Part shown: positions 34,117 to 36,747 of the stretch, in pieces
Numbering within the stretch: position 1 is the stretch's first letter
Layout of the letters: every line of letters begins with the position of its first letter
Assembly: GCA_001724355.1 (NCBI GenBank)
Contig: MEEF01000026.1
Span: 1 to 36,747, forward strand
DNA length: 36,747 nucleotides
Origin: Mesorhizobium sp. SCN 65-20
GTDB taxonomy: Bacteria; Pseudomonadota; Alphaproteobacteria; Rhizobiales; Rhizobiaceae
Direction of reading: 5' to 3'
Notes under the pieces: model-generated
The model's database searches: none
Seen by the model: only the letters and a program-made list of their open reading frames with translations
Told to the model about the DNA's origin: nothing
Position numbers and translations under genes: made by a program

Positions 34117-35386
34117 ATGGGCGATCGCTATTTCGGGCAACGCTTTCACCTAGCCACCGCCAGGCATCCCCTATGCTTTCAAAAGTGCTCGAGGACACAG
34201 AGGGGCCTGCCGAGACATCGAGATCTTTCAGGCCGCTTGCAGTTGCGATGGCAACCACCCGGTCATTGCGGCCGATGATCTGCTTCTCGCGCATTTGCTG
34301 AATGGCCACCAGCGGGGCGACAGATGCAAGCTCGACGAACAGGCCTTCCTTTGCGGCCAGCGCTTTTTGCATGCAAAGCAGCTGTTCGTTGGAAACACCG
34401 ACAGCAAGACCTCGCGTGTCGCGCAACGCCTTGACTGCCTGATAGGTGCTACGTGTCGTACCTATTGACAATGCAATCGTTTCGAAGGCCGGTTTCTGGT
34501 CCTCGATCCGATCGAGGCCTTTTTCCAGTGCGGCAGATAGCGAGCCATGCACTTCAGCTGCAACGAGCCTGGGGATACCTCCGATCTTCCCTAGCCTGAA
34601 CAGGTCTTGGAAACCCGCCGCCACGCCTGCAAGGGCATCACCGTAGCAAACAGGAAGTACACACCAGTCGGGAATGTCGCCACCCGATTGCTCTGCAATC
34701 TCAAAGGCGATCGTCTTGTAACCTTCGATTCCAACTGGATGACTGCCGACGACTGGATTGCGATAAGGAGATGTAACGAACCAGCCTGGCAATTCGGCGA
34801 GCCGCTCGAGAAGGCTCCACCTATCGGTCTTTTGAACCATCGGAACAACTGAGGCACCATATGCGCGAATTTGCGACAGCATGGGACCAGCGGCGCCTGC
34901 GAATGTCACGACGACGCAGCCGAGTCCGGCTCGGGCCGCATATGCTGCCAAAGATGCCCCCGCGTTGCCGGAAGAAGCAGTGGTGAGCACCTTCGCCCCC
35001 TGAGCGCGAGCCATCGACGCGATAATCGTCGAAAACCGGTCCTTATGCGACCAGGTCGGATTGCGCCCTTCGTCCTTGATGAAAAGGCGGGGCACACCAA
35101 TAGCCTCGCCGAGGTACTGGGCGGGCAACAGTGGCGTAAGCCCTTCGCCCAGCGACACCACCTTGTCGAAGAATGGCAGAAATGTTTCGTATCTCCACAG
35201 GGAGTTACGAAGGGCATCTCGATCACTGCCTGGGTTTTCAGGCATGTCGAAGCACTGCGTGTACATGGGTTGGAAATTGGCCGGAGCTTTTTCAAAGCAG
35301 ATGGGGCAGCCGCGGGAGTCAATTTTGAGGTCGTTTGCGTATTCTGCTGCACATCGGATGCAGCGGTACCCAACAACTGTCGCCAT
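34109..35386 (-). CDS. Zinc-ribbon threonine-synthase-like PLP enzyme
   Basis: A 425-residue fold-type II PLP enzyme. The N terminus carries a zinc ribbon (CIRC at 9-12, CPIC at 27-30) as in archaeal and plant threonine synthases and in cysteate synthase. The catalytic lysine is Lys115 (NPTWSHKDRF), and TASSGNAGAS (about 136-145) binds substrate. Housekeeping alphaproteobacterial ThrC is of a different, longer type without this ribbon, so this is a paralogue with a special role. Known relatives act on O-phosphohomoserine or O-phosphoserine, which fits a neighbouring kinase. ATG 35386 starts MATVVGYRC; the frame extends upstream without coding character. The gene is divergent from the XRE regulator, whose operators lie about 180 bp upstream. 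Confidence 0.83.
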   Translation of the reverse strand: MATVVGYRCIRCAAEYANDLKIDSRGCPICFEKAPANFQPMYTQCFDMPENPGSDRDALRNSLWRYETFLPFFDKVVSLGEGLTPLLPAQYLGEAIGVPRLFIKDEGRNPTWSHKDRFSTIIASMARAQGAKVLTTASSGNAGASLAAYAARAGLGCVVVTFAGAAGPMLSQIRAYGASVVPMVQKTDRWSLLERLAELPGWFVTSPYRNPVVGSHPVGIEGYKTIAFEIAEQSGGDIPDWCVLPVCYGDALAGVAAGFQDLFRLGKIGGIPRLVAAEVHGSLSAALEKGLDRIEDQKPAFETIALSIGTTRSTYQAVKALRDTRGLAVGVSNEQLLCMQKALAAKEGLFVELASVAPLVAIQQMREKQIIGRNDRVVAIATASGLKDLDVSAGPSVSSSTFESIGDAWRWLGESVARNSDRPFN

Positions 35387-35563
35387 GTTGATCCAATGCT
35401 CCGCTTTCAAGGTTCTGAATCGTCGATGCCGCCATCGGTGGACCCTTTGCGCGCCATTTATTGCATCGCCTCGTTCGATGCATGTAGGACGGCACTTCAC
35501 CAGCCTCAGGCGAGGAAACCCGCAGCTGTTCAAACAGCGCATCCCACCGCTTGTCAATGAAAA

Positions 35564-35596
35564 TGTGCACTATAGTGCGTTACACTATAGTGCACA
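35564..35596. promoter_or_regulatory. Tandem C-box-like operators before the XRE gene
   Basis: Bases 35564-35577 (TGTGCACTATAGTG) and 35583-35596 (CACTATAGTGCACA) are perfect inverted partners around CGTTA. Each contains the 10-bp palindrome CACTATAGTG (35568-35577 and 35583-35592), 15 bp apart. They end 18 bp before the XRE start. The layout resembles the twin operators of restriction-modification controller proteins and of the QseC switch of Mesorhizobium symbiosis islands. A LuxR-type box is an alternative reading of the GTGCAC ends. Confidence 0.75.
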
Positions 35597-35614
35597 TATT
35601 GAGGTATTTAGACG

Positions 35615-35845
35615 ATGAACCTTCGAAATGTCTTTGGTTTCAATCTGCGGCGAATTCGCCGGGAACGCCAGCTTTCGCAAGAGCAATTAGCCCGACTCGC
35701 CGGTTGTGCTCGGGCCTACCTAAGTGGCGCAGAAGCAGGGCGCCGTAACGCCACGTTGGATATGCTGGAGGCATTCGCCAAGGTGTTAGAGGTAGAACCC
35801 GGCGTTCTTCTGAGGCATCCCGGCGCGGACTGCGACAAGAAATAA
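35615..35845 (+). CDS. Small XRE regulator, controller-protein/QseC-like
   Basis: A 76-residue protein that is almost only a helix-turn-helix (residues 9-62): LSQEQLARLAGCARAYLSGA, then EAGRRNATLDMLEAFAKVLE. The size and sequence resemble C proteins of restriction-modification systems and QseC, which binds twin operators and sets a bistable switch in quorum control of ICEMlSymR7A. Twin palindromes lie just upstream, so autoregulation is very likely. No restriction or methylase gene is nearby, and no QseM-like partner was found. A LuxR-type gene follows after 140 bp. Confidence 0.85.
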   Translation: MNLRNVFGFNLRRIRRERQLSQEQLARLAGCARAYLSGAEAGRRNATLDMLEAFAKVLEVEPGVLLRHPGADCDKK

Positions 35846-35985
35846 AATTTCTACACAATTCTGTGAGATCCCCTGAAAAATGCAACTTATAGTTAGCAAT
35901 ATGCATTCCGTTCACTGAACCGTGTCTGACAAGACCGAACTGCACTGTCATCATCAAAGTGGATGCTTGCATATTCGGCGGGGCA

Positions 35986-36711
35986 ATGGACCGCATAGAG
36001 TTCGCAAAACTTAGAGGTGCGCTCGCGCGCATTGATGCGGCGACTTCGCCAGCAGAGGTACTGGACGCGCTGGTTAACACCTTGAGGCCTTTCGGCTTTC
36101 ATCATCTGCTCATTACAGGGTTGCCATTACCGCAACAGGGGCCGTGGCAGCGCGAAATAATATACGATGGCTGGCCAGTGGAGTGGCTGGAGCGCTACCT
36201 CGCAAGCGGGCACTTCGCCCATGATCCCTGTGCCCTGCGGTGTCGCATCTCCGGACTTCCATTTGCCTGGCACGAGCTGTCGCCCGGTCAAATGACCAAG
36301 GGGCAGCTGCGTGTCATGGATGAGGCAGCGGAGTTCGGACTAAACGACGGGTTCTGCATTCCTATCCACGAGCCACGGAGAGCCCCAGCGGTCGTGACCG
36401 CGGCCGGAAAACGCATAGAGTTTGCCGCGGGAGATGTTCCTTTCCTCGAAACTGTGTGCCTGCAAGCATTCAGGGCGTTGCGCCGGCTGATGGCCGAAGG
36501 AAGTGAGATCGACCTCAAGCTGACTGATCGAGAGCGCGAGGTGCTGACATGGATAGCGGCCGGCAAGGCGGCCGAGGACGTAGCCTGTATTCTTCGCATC
36601 TCCAGATTCACCGTTGAGCGACATCTGAGCAACGTCCGGGAAAAGCTCGATGTCGTAAACACGATCCAGGCGGTTGTGGAGGCCATGCGGCGCGGGGAGA
36701 TTCATCCCTGA
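35986..36711 (+). CDS. LuxR-type quorum-sensing receptor and regulator
   Basis: A 241-residue protein with an N-terminal autoinducer-binding domain and a C-terminal LuxR helix-turn-helix. The ligand-pocket residues Trp67, Tyr71, Asp80 and Trp95 (GWPVEWLERY, HDPCAL, LPFAW) match those that bind acyl-homoserine lactones. The DNA-binding part reads LTDREREVLTWIAAGKAAED and TVERHLSNVREKL. ATG 35986 is preferred over a GTG at 35959. No luxI is visible in the window, so it may be a solo receptor, or its synthase may lie downstream. It probably controls the island or the kinase/PLP genes. Confidence 0.9.
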   Translation: MDRIEFAKLRGALARIDAATSPAEVLDALVNTLRPFGFHHLLITGLPLPQQGPWQREIIYDGWPVEWLERYLASGHFAHDPCALRCRISGLPFAWHELSPGQMTKGQLRVMDEAAEFGLNDGFCIPIHEPRRAPAVVTAAGKRIEFAAGDVPFLETVCLQAFRALRRLMAEGSEIDLKLTDREREVLTWIAAGKAAEDVACILRISRFTVERHLSNVREKLDVVNTIQAVVEAMRRGEIHP

Positions 36712-36747
36712 CACTTCCAAAAAACCAGTATGGATGAGCTTTTCCGC

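Noticed and set aside
32148-35386. Housekeeping threonine biosynthesis (thrB, thrC)
   Set aside because: The kinase is PduX-like, the threonine-synthase-like protein has a zinc ribbon unlike typical alphaproteobacterial ThrC, and the two genes are convergent with a third PLP enzyme between them.
35319-35570. An 83-residue frame as a possible qseM antiactivator
   Set aside because: It lacks DUF2285 residues, its GTG start lies in the operator, and it overlaps the start of the threonine-synthase-like gene in another frame.
35854-35865. CACAATTCTGTG as a LuxR box
   Set aside because: A 4-bp symmetric pair is too weak, and it does not match the 18-20 bp tra-box pattern.
17322-36747. A second copy of the guaA 3' end as attR
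   Set aside because: I scanned for the terminal bases around CACCATCGAGTGGGAATGA and saw no match inside the window; a computed search of the flanking sequence is needed.
1-36747. CRISPR arrays, tRNA or rRNA genes
   Set aside because: No regularly spaced direct repeats with unique spacers, no tRNA cloverleaf with the TTCGANNC arm, and no rRNA segments were recognised.

Overview
The window looks like a chromosomal segment of a GC-rich alphaproteobacterium of the Mesorhizobium/Aminobacter type (Rhizobiales, Phyllobacteriaceae). This is inferred from the glcE-glcF, hisS-hisZ-hisG and guaA gene sets, a rhizobial intergenic mosaic-type repeat at about 7884-7988, and a mobile-element module typical of rhizobial integrative elements. 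I could not run a database search. All family assignments come from motifs read in the translated sequence.

Positions 1-17349 are conserved chromosome. They hold a DUF559 nuclease gene inside long inverted repeats, glycolate oxidase subunits glcE and glcF with a small membrane protein between them, two L,D-transpeptidases on either side of a folD-like gene with an altered active site, and tag. Then come two small envelope proteins, the hisS-hisZ-hisG operon, an RsmB-type methyltransferase, tspO, a hotdog thioesterase, an MTA/SAH-nucleosidase-like gene, a MarR regulator with two matching operators, and guaA.

A tyrosine recombinase starts about 290 bp after the intact guaA 3' end, a known integration hotspot, so an island probably begins there. 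Positions 17643-23260 hold a reduced integrative-element core: integrase, DUF982, truncated DUF736, TraF-like S26 peptidase, DUF2840, three iteron-like repeats, RepA-type initiator, AlpA-like regulator, and an FseA-like DUF6499/DUF2285 gene. The last is split by a +1 frameshift at a UUUU site that matches the programmed frameshift described for ICEMlSymR7A. No parA, relaxase or type IV secretion gene is visible.

Positions 23416-30729 are cargo. One part is a polar amino acid ABC transporter with a DoeB-like deacylase; its binding-protein gene has been fused by deletion to the DNA-binding half of a CadC/OmpR-type regulator. The other part is a sulfur-stress set: ArsR-rhodanese divergent from an MBL-fold hydrolase and an MFS transporter. 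Positions 30800-32140 are decayed DNA with fragments of several genes.

Positions 32148-36711 hold the most unusual unit. A PduX-like GHMP kinase overlaps an atypical cysteine-synthase-family PLP enzyme and converges on a zinc-ribbon threonine-synthase-like enzyme. Next to them are a small XRE regulator with tandem C-box-like operators and a LuxR-type quorum-sensing receptor. I infer a pathway in which an amino acid is activated by phosphorylation and then substituted or rearranged by PLP enzymes, possibly under quorum control. The product is unknown. The other end of the island (attR) was not found in the window.
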